This document shows positions 6,965 through 15,331 of a stretch of DNA of 64,000 nt, piece after piece. Origin of the DNA: UTCHB3 sp964531325 (GTDB lineage Bacteria > Bacteroidota > Ignavibacteria > Ignavibacteriales > Ignavibacteriaceae). The notes beneath the pieces are model-generated. The model did not search any database, had not been told where the DNA came from, and worked only from the letters and a program-made list of their open reading frames with translations. How positions within the stretch are numbered: the first letter of the stretch is position 1; each line of letters starts with the position of its first letter. The stretch covers positions 124,001-188,000 of the forward strand of contig CAZHCW010000003.1 of NCBI GenBank assembly GCA_964531325.1. Reading direction: 5' to 3'. Made by a program: the position numbers and the translations under genes.

Positions 6965-8344
6965 ATGATCGGAAAAATACTCCAACCAGAGATCAGTGAA
7001 TTGATCCGGAAACGGAATCTTTCACCGATCAAAGAACTCATAGATGAATGGACTCCTGCGGATCTGGCAGATTTAATTGCCTGCCTTCCTGATACCGATC
7101 GTGCAGTTTTTTTTAGAGTACTCCCCAAAGACCTTGAAATCGAAACTTTTGAATATCTCGAGCTGGATGATCAATATGATCTCCTGAAAGCTATGGGGAA
7201 CGAAGAGGTATCGAACATTCTAAACGAAATGTCTCCCGATGATCGTACAGCTCTTTTCGAAGAATTGCCCGCAAACATCACCAAACAGCTCCTTTCATTG
7301 CTCTCTTCTGAGGAGAGGGTTGTTGCAAAAAAACTCCTTGGATACCCCGAAAATTCGATTGGAAGGCTTATGACTCCCGATTATATTGCGGTGGAGGAAG
7401 ACTGGTCGATTAAAGAGGTTTTGGACTACATCAGGGAGAACGGTGAAGACTCCGAAACTCTGAGTACAATTTATGTAGTAAATGAAAAAGGTCAACTTGT
7501 TGATGATGTAAGGATCAGGGAATTCCTGCTGAATCCACTCCATAAAAAGGTTTATGACCTTATGGACAACAACTTCGTTAATCTTAGTGCCTTTGATGAT
7601 CAGGAAAAAGCGGTAGAAGTCTTCAAAAAATATGACAAACTCTCTCTTCCTGTGGTGGATTCTTCCGGAGTGTTGATCGGAATTGTAACCGTGGATGATG
7701 TGTTGGATGTTGCGGAAGAAGAAGCTACCGAGGATATCCAGAAGTTGGGTGCCGTTTCGGCATTGGAGGATTCTTATGTGGATACCACAATAACACAAAT
7801 GATTAAAAAAAGAGTGGGTTGGCTTGCAGTCCTTTTTATAAGTGGAAGTTTAACTGCCTCGGCAATCGGGATTTTTGAAGCTGAACTGCAAAAAGCACTT
7901 GTCCTCTCCTTGTTTATTCCGCTTGTAATTGCATCGGGTGGAAATTCAGGCTCTCAGGCGGCAACACTTGTAACCAGAGCTCTCTCTCTTGGGGAGATCA
8001 CAATTGGTGACTGGTGGAGTGTAATGAAAAAAGAATTTATAACGGGACTTTTTCTGGGGTTGATCCTTGCCGTGATAGGCTTTTTCAGGATTGCGATTCT
8101 TGAACTGTTTAATTTAAGCCATCTTGACTATTGGGTTCTCATCTCACTAAGCGTTTCAACTGCTCTTGTGGGTGTGGTACTCTGGGGCACTTTTGTTGGT
8201 TCGATGTTGCCTCTGCTTCTGAAAAGGCTTGGGTTCGATCCTGCCACTTCTTCAGCTCCGTTTGTATCCACTCTGGTGGATGTTACAGGTATCATAATAT
8301 ACTTCACCTGTGCAGCAATTTTCTTGAGGGGGACTCTACTTTAA
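6965..8344 (+). CDS. mgtE: magnesium transporter MgtE
   Basis: 459 aa, the usual family length. Residues about 15-130 form the N-terminal superhelical domain (LADLIACLPDTDRAVFFRVL). Residues 135-255 are the paired CBS domains with the NSIGRLMTPDY entry. Residues about 285-459 are the five-helix channel with PLVIASGGNSGSQAATLVTR and the DPATSSAPFVSTLVDVTG motif. These domains gate Mg2+ entry in the inner membrane in response to cytosolic Mg2+. The start is supported by AGGAG at -9. It is transcribed alone. A TAATTTTG box (6857-6864) could be the -7 element of its promoter. Confidence 0.96.
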   Translation: MIGKILQPEISELIRKRNLSPIKELIDEWTPADLADLIACLPDTDRAVFFRVLPKDLEIETFEYLELDDQYDLLKAMGNEEVSNILNEMSPDDRTALFEELPANITKQLLSLLSSEERVVAKKLLGYPENSIGRLMTPDYIAVEEDWSIKEVLDYIRENGEDSETLSTIYVVNEKGQLVDDVRIREFLLNPLHKKVYDLMDNNFVNLSAFDDQEKAVEVFKKYDKLSLPVVDSSGVLIGIVTVDDVLDVAEEEATEDIQKLGAVSALEDSYVDTTITQMIKKRVGWLAVLFISGSLTASAIGIFEAELQKALVLSLFIPLVIASGGNSGSQAATLVTRALSLGEITIGDWWSVMKKEFITGLFLGLILAVIGFFRIAILELFNLSHLDYWVLISLSVSTALVGVVLWGTFVGSMLPLLLKRLGFDPATSSAPFVSTLVDVTGIIIYFTCAAIFLRGTLL

Positions 8345-8520
8345 GTCCCTCCCTTCCCTTCTCTTTTCCAACATTTAATAAACTCAAACAGTAGTTTTAA
8401 ATCAGACTAAAATTTCCAATTATTAGAAAAGTTTTCTTTATAATTAGAAATCCTCCAAATGTGTTCAAAAAATTAACAGTAAAATGGTTCAATGGAGCGA
8501 TAGTGTTGAGAAATTCATCA

Positions 8521-8537
8521 TTGGCATAAAAATTGCA
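8521..8537 (+). promoter_or_regulatory. sigma-54 (RpoN) promoter candidate for the multihaem cytochrome
   Basis: TTGGCATAAAAATTGCA matches the sigma-54 pattern TTGGCAY-N5-TTGCA with the invariant GG (8523-8524) exactly 10 nt from GC (8535-8536). It predicts a transcript start near 8548, 25 nt before the ATG at 8573. A closely similar element precedes nifJ at 27901. Confidence 0.6.
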
Positions 8538-8572
8538 TTAAGATGGCAGCACTTTAATTTATAGAGGCATAA

Positions 8573-10921
8573 ATGCTTAAAAATTTACTTTTCATCTTGG
8601 CAGCTGTTTCAATGACGGCTTCTGTGTTTGCACAGGTTCCAAGAGCCAAAATCGTATCCGAGCCAATGTCAGAAGCAAGACTTACTACATTAGGCTTGAG
8701 CACCAATTCCGTTTCTTCGGGATCCAAAGTTGCCGCTAACGGTACTTATTTCTATTTCTCACCAAGAAATATTGCAAATACATTACCTGTTACTGCATTC
8801 ACATTTACCCTTACCAACAAACCTGCCGGTTCAACCGCCACTATCGAAAATCTTCTTCCAACAATGGTTGGTTTGAAGACCGATTTGGTTGGAAACTATG
8901 TGGTTCAACTTTCTGTAACAACTACCGGTGGCACACATGATACCACCATGACATTTGTTTCCGGAAATTTTGTTGGTGTTGGTGGATTCGACGGCGTTGC
9001 CGGTTCATTCCCAAAATGTATGACCTGCCACACTTCAAACCCAACTTTCAGCGGTATTTTCAACAGATGGAAAGACTCGAAACACGGTCTCGCTCTTAAA
9101 AAAGAGATGACAGGCACAAACACACATTTTGGACCAACATGTTTAAAATGCCACACAACCGGAACTGACCATAACCTCGCAGCAGTAAACGGCGGATTTG
9201 ATGATCTCGCAGCAGCAAACGGTTATGTTTATTCAGGTCCTCCAAACGCTTTGAAATGGGATACATTAAAAGCTGTTGGTGCAGGCGTTCTTGTTAATAC
9301 AGCTACTGTCGGTTGCGAAATGTGCCATGGCGCAGGTAGCCAACACGCTGCTTCTCCAAGTTCTGCAAACATCGCTATCAATTATGAAGCCGGTGCCTGC
9401 ATGAGATGCCATGATTCACCGCCATACTACAGAACATTCAATCAATTTGCACAGACAAGACACTCAGTTGCTGTATGGTCAAATTCATTTGCTCAGACTG
9501 CTTCTTCACAGAACAACTCTTTGGGTAACTGTATTCGTTGCCACGATGCAAAAGGATATATCAACTATTCTTATGGCAGAACAACCAATACAACCGGTTG
9601 GACTGAAGCAAACCAGACTGATCTTGGATGCTCAATGTGCCACGATCCTCACGGAACAACAAACACCGCAAGCTTAAGATTTACACCATCTATTGGTGAT
9701 ACTCTTGGCAACGGTTTTAACTACACTTCTGTAGTTAATGGCGAAGGCAAACTTTGTATGAATTGCCACAAAGCCCGTAGAGACAATGTAACTTATGTTC
9801 CTGCAGGAACCGTAAACGCAAACTGGGGACCTCACCATTCAACACAGACTGACAATCTTCTTGGTCAGAACGCTGCTGAATATGGTACAAGTTATGCTTC
9901 ATCCGTTGCTCACAAATCACTTCAAGGCGCGTGCGTTGATTGCCATATGGCAGCTGACACCACTGCAGCCAACAAGGATAAAGTTGGTAGCCACACATGG
10001 AGAATGCACAATCCTGATAATGGATATGATAACACCACAGCTTGTAAATCATGCCATGGAAACATCAATTCGTTCGACGAAATTCTTGCTTCCGCAGATC
10101 ATGATGGCGACGGAACAGTTGAACCATTCCAGTCAGAATTTGACGGTTTGGTAAGATTGCTTAGAATCGCACTTCCACCGGTTGGACTCGATTCAATTTC
10201 ATATACCATGATCAATACAAACAACAACCTGAATGAAAGAAAAGCCTACTGGAACTATATGCTTATTGCATATGATGGATCAAGAGGTGTTCACAATCCT
10301 AAATACGCTATTGCAGTTCTCACAAAATCGATCCTTGCAATCGGCGGTCAGGTTCCTGTTGAATTGACAGAATTTAACGCTTCAGTAGTTAACAATAATG
10401 TTACCCTCGTTTGGGCAACAGGATCAGAAACCAACAATAAAGGCTTCTCTGTAGAAAGAAAAGCAAAAGATGGCAACTGGTCAACTATTGGATTTGTAAA
10501 CGGTAAAGGAAACTCGACCGAAGCTACAAGTTACAACTACACAGATAAAGAAGCTTCCAAACTGAATATGAAAAAAGTAACTTACAGATTAAAACAAGTT
10601 GACCTCGATGGAACTACACAGTACACCAAAGAAGTTGAAGTTGAAATCTCGTTACCAAACACACTCAGCTTGAGCCAGAATTATCCTAACCCATTCAACC
10701 CGTCAACAAAGATATCCTTCGAACTTCCTGAAAATGGTTTGGTTACTCTGAAGGTTTACAATGTTTCCGGTGTTGAAGTTGCTACCCTCGTGGGTCGTCA
10801 GATGGAAACCGGAAGACACGATGTATCGTTTGATGCAACTCAGCTTTCTTCAGGTGTTTACTTCTACCGCCTGCAGTTTGGCAACCAGGTTATCACCCGC
10901 AAAATGGTGGTAATGAAGTAA
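8573..10921 (+). CDS. secreted nine-haem c-type cytochrome with T9SS sorting domain
   Basis: 782 aa with a signal peptide (1-20). Nine CxxCH haem-binding motifs (CMTCH, CLKCH, CEMCH, CMRCH, CIRCH, CSMCH, CMNCH, CVDCH, CKSCH) lie between residues about 149 and 495, with extra histidines that can act as distal ligands. Residues about 595-690 resemble the beta-sandwich linker common in Ignavibacteria secreted proteins (PVELTEFNA...SETNNKGFSVER). The C-terminus is a T9SS sorting domain starting SLSQNYPNPFNPST. Haem attachment must take place in the periplasm before export through T9SS. I infer a surface electron-transfer role; no redox partner gene is adjacent. The start has GAGG at -6 and a sigma-54-like promoter upstream. 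Confidence 0.92.
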   Translation: MLKNLLFILAAVSMTASVFAQVPRAKIVSEPMSEARLTTLGLSTNSVSSGSKVAANGTYFYFSPRNIANTLPVTAFTFTLTNKPAGSTATIENLLPTMVGLKTDLVGNYVVQLSVTTTGGTHDTTMTFVSGNFVGVGGFDGVAGSFPKCMTCHTSNPTFSGIFNRWKDSKHGLALKKEMTGTNTHFGPTCLKCHTTGTDHNLAAVNGGFDDLAAANGYVYSGPPNALKWDTLKAVGAGVLVNTATVGCEMCHGAGSQHAASPSSANIAINYEAGACMRCHDSPPYYRTFNQFAQTRHSVAVWSNSFAQTASSQNNSLGNCIRCHDAKGYINYSYGRTTNTTGWTEANQTDLGCSMCHDPHGTTNTASLRFTPSIGDTLGNGFNYTSVVNGEGKLCMNCHKARRDNVTYVPAGTVNANWGPHHSTQTDNLLGQNAAEYGTSYASSVAHKSLQGACVDCHMAADTTAANKDKVGSHTWRMHNPDNGYDNTTACKSCHGNINSFDEILASADHDGDGTVEPFQSEFDGLVRLLRIALPPVGLDSISYTMINTNNNLNERKAYWNYMLIAYDGSRGVHNPKYAIAVLTKSILAIGGQVPVELTEFNASVVNNNVTLVWATGSETNNKGFSVERKAKDGNWSTIGFVNGKGNSTEATSYNYTDKEASKLNMKKVTYRLKQVDLDGTTQYTKEVEVEISLPNTLSLSQNYPNPFNPSTKISFELPENGLVTLKVYNVSGVEVATLVGRQMETGRHDVSFDATQLSSGVYFYRLQFGNQVITRKMVVMK

Positions 10922-10957
10922 TAAGGTATTAGGTATTAAGTATCAGGTATTATTTTT
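10922..10957. repeat. dispersed GTATTA-type repeat, copy 1
   Basis: Tandem-like AGGTATT/AAGTAT units directly after the cytochrome stop. Almost the same string recurs at 19581-19614 upstream of proS, including the ending AGGTATTATTTT. Confidence 0.6.
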
Positions 10958-10984
10958 TGATCTGATACATAATAATACTCTTTT

Positions 10985-11019
10985 AAGCTGCTCTCTAACA
11001 AGGGGGCAGCTTTTTTTTT
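10985..11019 (+). terminator. terminator of the multihaem cytochrome gene
   Basis: Stem AAGCTGC (10985-10991) / GCAGCTT (11006-11012) followed by nine T residues in all. The same stem sequence is used at 41137 after another T9SS-sorted gene. Confidence 0.88.
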
Positions 11020-11058
11020 AATGCAATAATCCAATAATGCAATAATCCAATAATGCAG
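11020..11058. repeat. 8-bp tandem repeat AATGCAAT/AATCCAAT, array 1
   Basis: Alternating units AATGCAAT and AATCCAAT (about 4.5 copies). The same two unit variants form arrays at 23088, 43411 and 48859. Confidence 0.75.
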
Positions 11059-11094
11059 AAATTGACAGACCTATTCATTTATTATGGGTTATTC

Positions 11095-11129
11095 GGCTCT
11101 GTGCCCTATGTGTGCTCTGTGGTTTTCCC
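11095..11129. repeat. CTCTGTG-type dispersed repeat upstream of dCMP deaminase
   Basis: GGCTCTGTGCCC followed by TGTGTGCTCTGTGG. A related copy in opposite orientation is found at 15150-15180 (CCACAGAGCACACAGAGG), upstream of the DUF5706 gene. Both copies point in the direction of the gene that follows. Confidence 0.55.
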
Positions 11130-11130
11130 A

Positions 11131-11138
11131 TATCTTTG
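11131..11138 (+). promoter_or_regulatory. Bacteroidetes-type -7 box TATCTTTG
   Basis: TATCTTTG fits the TAnnTTTG -7 element of the Bacteroidetes primary sigma factor. It lies 53 nt before the deaminase ATG. The same octamer precedes DUF5706 (15094) and proS (19568). No clear TTG -33 box is seen. Confidence 0.4.
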
Positions 11139-11190
11139 TTGTTGATCGTATAAACAGTTAAATTTGAGGATTAAAAAATGGAACTTATAG

Positions 11191-11685
11191 ATGACAAAAC
11201 CAAGAAATCCTATCTCATGGGATGAATGTTTTATGCAGATGGCATATTTGATGGCAATGAGATCAAAAGACCCCAATACACAAGCCGGTGCTGTAATTGT
11301 AGATCAAAACAAAGTGATTGTGGGGTTGGGATATAATGGTTTCCCGAGAGGGATTGATGAGGGACAACTTCCATGGTCAAGAACCGGGGGATTTACTGAA
11401 TCGAAGTATGCATTTGTGGTTCATGCAGAAGAAAATGCCATTTATAATGCTAATAAGGCGGTGCATGGCTGCTTATTGTATTGTACGCTATTCCCATGTA
11501 ATGAGTGTACCAAAACAATAATTCAGAATGGGATATCTCAGGTAATCTATGCCTCAGATAAGTATCATGACGACCCGATCTGGATAGCTTCACGCAAACT
11601 TCTTGATCTTGCCGGGGTGAAATACAGACAATATGTCCCGGAAAATGAGCTTAGTCTGGATCCAAAAGAACCGGAAAATACTTAG
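11191..11685 (+). CDS. deoxycytidylate (dCMP) deaminase
   Basis: 164 aa. The zinc-dependent deaminase motifs are present: HAEENAI (His ligand and catalytic Glu) and PCNEC (two Cys ligands), within the family frame SWDECFMQMAYLMAMRSKDP at the start. It converts dCMP to dUMP for thymidylate synthesis. The ATG at 11191 fits the family start but has no Shine-Dalgarno site. The only good one (GAGGA, 11167-11171) serves an out-of-frame ATG at 11178 that opens a 15-residue ORF ending at 11225, so initiation may be coupled. It is convergent with ppc, and the stops overlap. Confidence 0.92.
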   Translation: MTKPRNPISWDECFMQMAYLMAMRSKDPNTQAGAVIVDQNKVIVGLGYNGFPRGIDEGQLPWSRTGGFTESKYAFVVHAEENAIYNANKAVHGCLLYCTLFPCNECTKTIIQNGISQVIYASDKYHDDPIWIASRKLLDLAGVKYRQYVPENELSLDPKEPENT

Positions 11686-14444
11686 CCCGTATTTTTAATT
11701 CCGGCAGCTATTCCATTAACAGTTGAACGGAGCAGTGTGGTTAACGGGTTATTCTCTAATAATTCACTTCCGCGACGCCACTCTTCAATAAATCTCAGTT
11801 GAATAAAACTAACAGGATCGATGTATGGATTCCGTAATTGCAGACTTCTTTGCAGGTCTTTATTGGCTCCCAAAAGATATTTTTCGCCGGAAAGGAGTAG
11901 TATGGCACTAACCGAACGATCATACTCATCCTTTATCATTCTGAAAACCTCATCCCCTGCGGGAGATTGAACAAGTTTCGAATATTCTCTTCCAATCATC
12001 ATATCGGTTTTAAACAAAACCATTTCGATGTTGTCAGTTAAAACTCTGAAAAAATTCCAGTCACGATAAAGTCTTACAAGTTCACCCTCGGATATTTCTT
12101 CATTAAGAATTACATCTTCAATTGCGCTGCCATAACCATACCAACCCGAGATAGTATTCCTGTTTTGGGTCCAGGCAAAAACCCAGGGAATTGCTCTCAG
12201 GGCGGTTAAATCGCGGGAATTTTTCCTTGAGCCGGGTCGTGATCCAATTTCAAGCTGTTCGATTATATCGATTGGGGTTGCAGATCTGAAGTATTCAAAA
12301 AATCCGGGATGCTCTACAAGACTTCGATATTTTTTATAAGCGGCTTCTGAAATTTTCTCAAAAAGTGAAATATTGGTGGCACGGGATGATTCGTTTGATT
12401 TATCGGATGACTTTTCGGCGGTTTTTAGCAGAATTGCTGATGCCGTAATTTCGAGACTTTTAAGAGCGGTTTGAGGTATAAGATATTTTGCAGAAACCAT
12501 TTCTCCTTGTTCGGTTATTTTGATTTTGCCGGAGATTGTGCCAAAAGGTTTAGCCATAATTGAATCAAACACAGGACCACCGCCACGGGAGATACTTCCA
12601 CCTCTGCCGTGAAATATTACCGGTTCAATCTTATATTCCGAACAAAGCCGGGCAATCACAGTTTGTGCTTTAAAGAGTTCAAAATTTGAAGTTACAATCC
12701 CCCCATCTTTGTTACTGTCAGAGTAACCAATCATCACTTTTTGCACTTTGTGTCTTTGGCGAAGGTGTTGCCTGTAGAGACGGGAGTCAAAAAGTTCTTT
12801 AAGAACCGGTTCAATATTTCTAAGATCGTTTATCGTCTCAAAGAGGGGCAAAATGTCGATGTCAGAAGCAACTATTTTGCGTTCCTCAACTTTTACCAGT
12901 CCTGTTTCCTTTGCAAGCAAAAGAATTGAAAGGATATCGCTTACCTTGGAGCAATTGCTTATAATATAGTCTTGTCCGGCATACATTGAGATATTGTTAT
13001 TTGCCCACCCAATAAGGGAAATCTCATCAAGAACCTGTCTTGTTCTTTCAGAGAGGATGGAAAAGGAATTTACCAACGGTCGGGGACAGAGTATTTCTTC
13101 TTTCAGAACTTTATTTTTTTGGTCCTCTGTCATTGTCCTGAAATCGGGTGAAGTAGCCGTCAGGAATAAAATTTCTTCGGTTGCTTCTCTTATAAATGAG
13201 GAGTTTTGCCTGATATCGAGTCTTATAAAATAGAAACCAAACGATTTCACTTTGTAGATCAGGGGCTGAATGAGATTATCTGCAATCAGTCCTCCCTTAT
13301 TTTCGGAAAGGCTTTTTGTTATGATTTCAAGGTCATCGATGAATTCATCTTCACTGACATAACCTGCTTCAAGCGATTGCATTGTTCTGCCCAATTTTTC
13401 ATAAATCAGAAGCAATTTTTTACGATAAAGCTCGGATGCATCCCGGTATGAGGGGAAATCTCCGGTTTTAAGTATTCGAATATCGTTGTTAATCGAAGAA
13501 TTCAGGGTTTTTGATACAGACACCAGATTCACGGAGTTGCTAAGGGCGGTATAGAGTTTGTCGAGATCAATTCTGTAAAGTTTTATTATCTCTTCACGAT
13601 GTTGAAGCATTGTTTCTTTACTAACCTCGGTGGAAACAAATGGATGCCCATCGCGATCGCCGCCGATCCAGGAGCCAAAAGAGATGAAAGGGTCTTTGTT
13701 TTTAATCGAATAACCGGTCGATCTTAAAACAGAATTGAAGTGATGATAAAATTCTTCAATCCTGTCATAAATTACATCTTTCAGAAAGAACAGTCCTCTT
13801 TGCACTTCATCTGATACGGAAACCTTGTGGGTTCTTACATCATTTGTCTGCCATAGCAGGGTGATCTCAGTTTTAAGACGAGTGGAAATATCACCTGACC
13901 GGAAACCTGAATCATTTTTTATGAGTAACAAATTGGAAATGTTTAATATCTTCCTGAGGACAGTTTGTCTTGAAGCTTCGGTTGGATGAGCAGTAAAAAC
14001 AGGTGTTATCTCTATTTTTTTCAGGAGTGAAGAGAGATCATGGTTGTTCACTCCTTGTGCTTTCAGCTTTTGTAAAGCATCATCAAGAGTGCCTGCCTCA
14101 AAATTCCCCCCACTTTCATTTTTCAACCTTGCTTTGCGGAGGGAGTAAGTCTCGTCTGCTGCATTTACAAGGATAAAATAGATAGAGAAGGCACGAACCA
14201 CTTTAATTGCTTCTTCGAGGCTAAGCGATGCGATTGTCTTTTTGATTTTACCAAGTGTAACTTCATCAAATGAAGTCCTGATCGATTTGGTCAGGGAGCG
14301 AAGTTCTTCAACATATTTAAATATTTTATTGCCTTCTTGTTCGATGATAACTTCACCGAGAAGATTGCCAAGTTCTCTAATAGTGGCGCTGAGAGATGTA
14401 TCTTTTGAATAGTTTTCAATTTCTGACAGGGGCGGTTTAAACAT
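11682..14444 (-). CDS. ppc: phosphoenolpyruvate carboxylase
   Basis: 920 aa, full length for the bacterial enzyme. Recognised motifs in order: TAHPTEASR with the catalytic His, FGSWIGGDRDGHPFV, GYSDSNKDGG, FHGRGGSISRGGGP, TEQGEM, FAWTQNRNTISGWYG, and the C-terminal NPYIDPVSFIQ and NGIAAGIKNTG that form the allosteric aspartate site. It adds bicarbonate to PEP to give oxaloacetate, the anaplerotic entry to the TCA cycle, and complements NifJ and Acs in the window. The DUF5706 gene lies 66 bp upstream on the same strand and may be co-transcribed. Confidence 0.97.
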   Translation of the reverse strand: MFKPPLSEIENYSKDTSLSATIRELGNLLGEVIIEQEGNKIFKYVEELRSLTKSIRTSFDEVTLGKIKKTIASLSLEEAIKVVRAFSIYFILVNAADETYSLRKARLKNESGGNFEAGTLDDALQKLKAQGVNNHDLSSLLKKIEITPVFTAHPTEASRQTVLRKILNISNLLLIKNDSGFRSGDISTRLKTEITLLWQTNDVRTHKVSVSDEVQRGLFFLKDVIYDRIEEFYHHFNSVLRSTGYSIKNKDPFISFGSWIGGDRDGHPFVSTEVSKETMLQHREEIIKLYRIDLDKLYTALSNSVNLVSVSKTLNSSINNDIRILKTGDFPSYRDASELYRKKLLLIYEKLGRTMQSLEAGYVSEDEFIDDLEIITKSLSENKGGLIADNLIQPLIYKVKSFGFYFIRLDIRQNSSFIREATEEILFLTATSPDFRTMTEDQKNKVLKEEILCPRPLVNSFSILSERTRQVLDEISLIGWANNNISMYAGQDYIISNCSKVSDILSILLLAKETGLVKVEERKIVASDIDILPLFETINDLRNIEPVLKELFDSRLYRQHLRQRHKVQKVMIGYSDSNKDGGIVTSNFELFKAQTVIARLCSEYKIEPVIFHGRGGSISRGGGPVFDSIMAKPFGTISGKIKITEQGEMVSAKYLIPQTALKSLEITASAILLKTAEKSSDKSNESSRATNISLFEKISEAAYKKYRSLVEHPGFFEYFRSATPIDIIEQLEIGSRPGSRKNSRDLTALRAIPWVFAWTQNRNTISGWYGYGSAIEDVILNEEISEGELVRLYRDWNFFRVLTDNIEMVLFKTDMMIGREYSKLVQSPAGDEVFRMIKDEYDRSVSAILLLSGEKYLLGANKDLQRSLQLRNPYIDPVSFIQLRFIEEWRRGSELLENNPLTTLLRSTVNGIAAGIKNTG

Positions 14445-14510
14445 TTTAATTTCTATGATAAATAAGGCGTTGTAAAGTTACAGTAGAAGATATCTTCATA
14501 TAATATGTTG

Positions 14511-15056
14511 TTATCGTAATTTTGTAACTATAAGTGTAATTGCGACAGTAATGATGGAGCAACCAGTACCGATAAGCAAAGAAATGAAGGAATATCTAAG
14601 AAACTTCATTTTTTTGTTGATCAAGATCATACTTGAGTCATAAATTTCTCTGAACTGCACCTGATAGGTTTTTTTTGGATCGTTCAAAGTATTTGCCATC
14701 AGTTTTTCGTAAGTCTCGTAATCATATTTGATAAATGCACTGGCAAAACTGGAGTCAAGAGTTGCATCCTCGGTGAGCTCGGTTTTATCTGATTTTCCCA
14801 AAATCAATTTCGGCATTATACTCAACGACGCAAAAATTACTGTGGAAAATGCTTGAAGAAGCATTACAAACGCAGCATAGCCAAGAAGTGGATGATCCAA
14901 CTGTGTAACAGTAATATTCAAAGTAAATGCTGAAATAACTATAAGAATGTGAGCTTTGGAATCTGCTGCCTGAGTAAGTCTGAGCAGATTTTGCCTGGTT
15001 TGGGCAAGAAGCGAATCGATTTGAGCACGCGGCTCCGGGATCTCGTGTTGTGACAT
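14511..15056 (-). CDS. Pycsar-effector-like transmembrane protein (DUF5706)
   Basis: 181 aa. Residues 26-36 carry the RLTQAADSKAH motif just before the first membrane helix (about 36-52). A second helix spans about 58-81 and a third about 155-178, preceded by IYDSSMILINKKMKFLRYS. This layout (helix - DSKA - TM pair - acidic segment - IY..L..K...LR - TM) is that of the DUF5706 / Pycsar effector membrane family. Some members of that family are opened by cyclic CMP or cUMP to depolarise the membrane in anti-phage defence. No uridylate or cytidylate cyclase gene is adjacent, so this is an orphan whose trigger is unknown. A TATCTTTG promoter box lies at 15094-15101. Confidence 0.65.
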   Translation of the reverse strand: MSQHEIPEPRAQIDSLLAQTRQNLLRLTQAADSKAHILIVISAFTLNITVTQLDHPLLGYAAFVMLLQAFSTVIFASLSIMPKLILGKSDKTELTEDATLDSSFASAFIKYDYETYEKLMANTLNDPKKTYQVQFREIYDSSMILINKKMKFLRYSFISLLIGTGCSIITVAITLIVTKLR

Positions 15057-15093
15057 AAAATAGCCGGTTCCAATAAGTTAAATATTAAAAAAC

Positions 15094-15101
15094 CAAAGAT
15101 A
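15094..15101 (-). promoter_or_regulatory. Bacteroidetes-type -7 box TATCTTTG
   Basis: Minus-strand TATCTTTG located 38 nt before the DUF5706 start codon. It is identical to the boxes at 11131 and 19568. Confidence 0.4.
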
Positions 15102-15139
15102 AAGATAGTTAATATTTAAACAAACGGATATTTTTAATA

Positions 15140-15325
15140 TACCGCAAAGGGGAAGATACCACAGAGCACACAGAGGAGGGGAGAAGACAAACTGCAAAGT
15201 ACGCGAAGAACGCAAAGGGAAGATTAATCAAAATAACGCATCCGCGACAATCCGCCTAATCCGTTTCATCCGCGTTCCATTAAAAAATCCCATCCGTGAA
15301 AATCTGTGTTAAATCCGTGGAATCT
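15140..15325. repeat. composite of CTCTGTG and ATCCGCG short-period repeats
   Basis: The gap between DUF5706 and the HAD gene is filled with near-periodic words. The first half has CCACAGAGCACACAGAGG and CGCAAAG/GCGAAGAACGCAAAG. The second half has AATCCGCC, TAATCCG, CATCCGCG and several AATCTGTGTT/AATCCGTGG units of about 9-12 nt. No coding potential. The right end runs up to the HAD stop codon. Confidence 0.65.
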
Positions 15326-15331
15326 GTGTTA

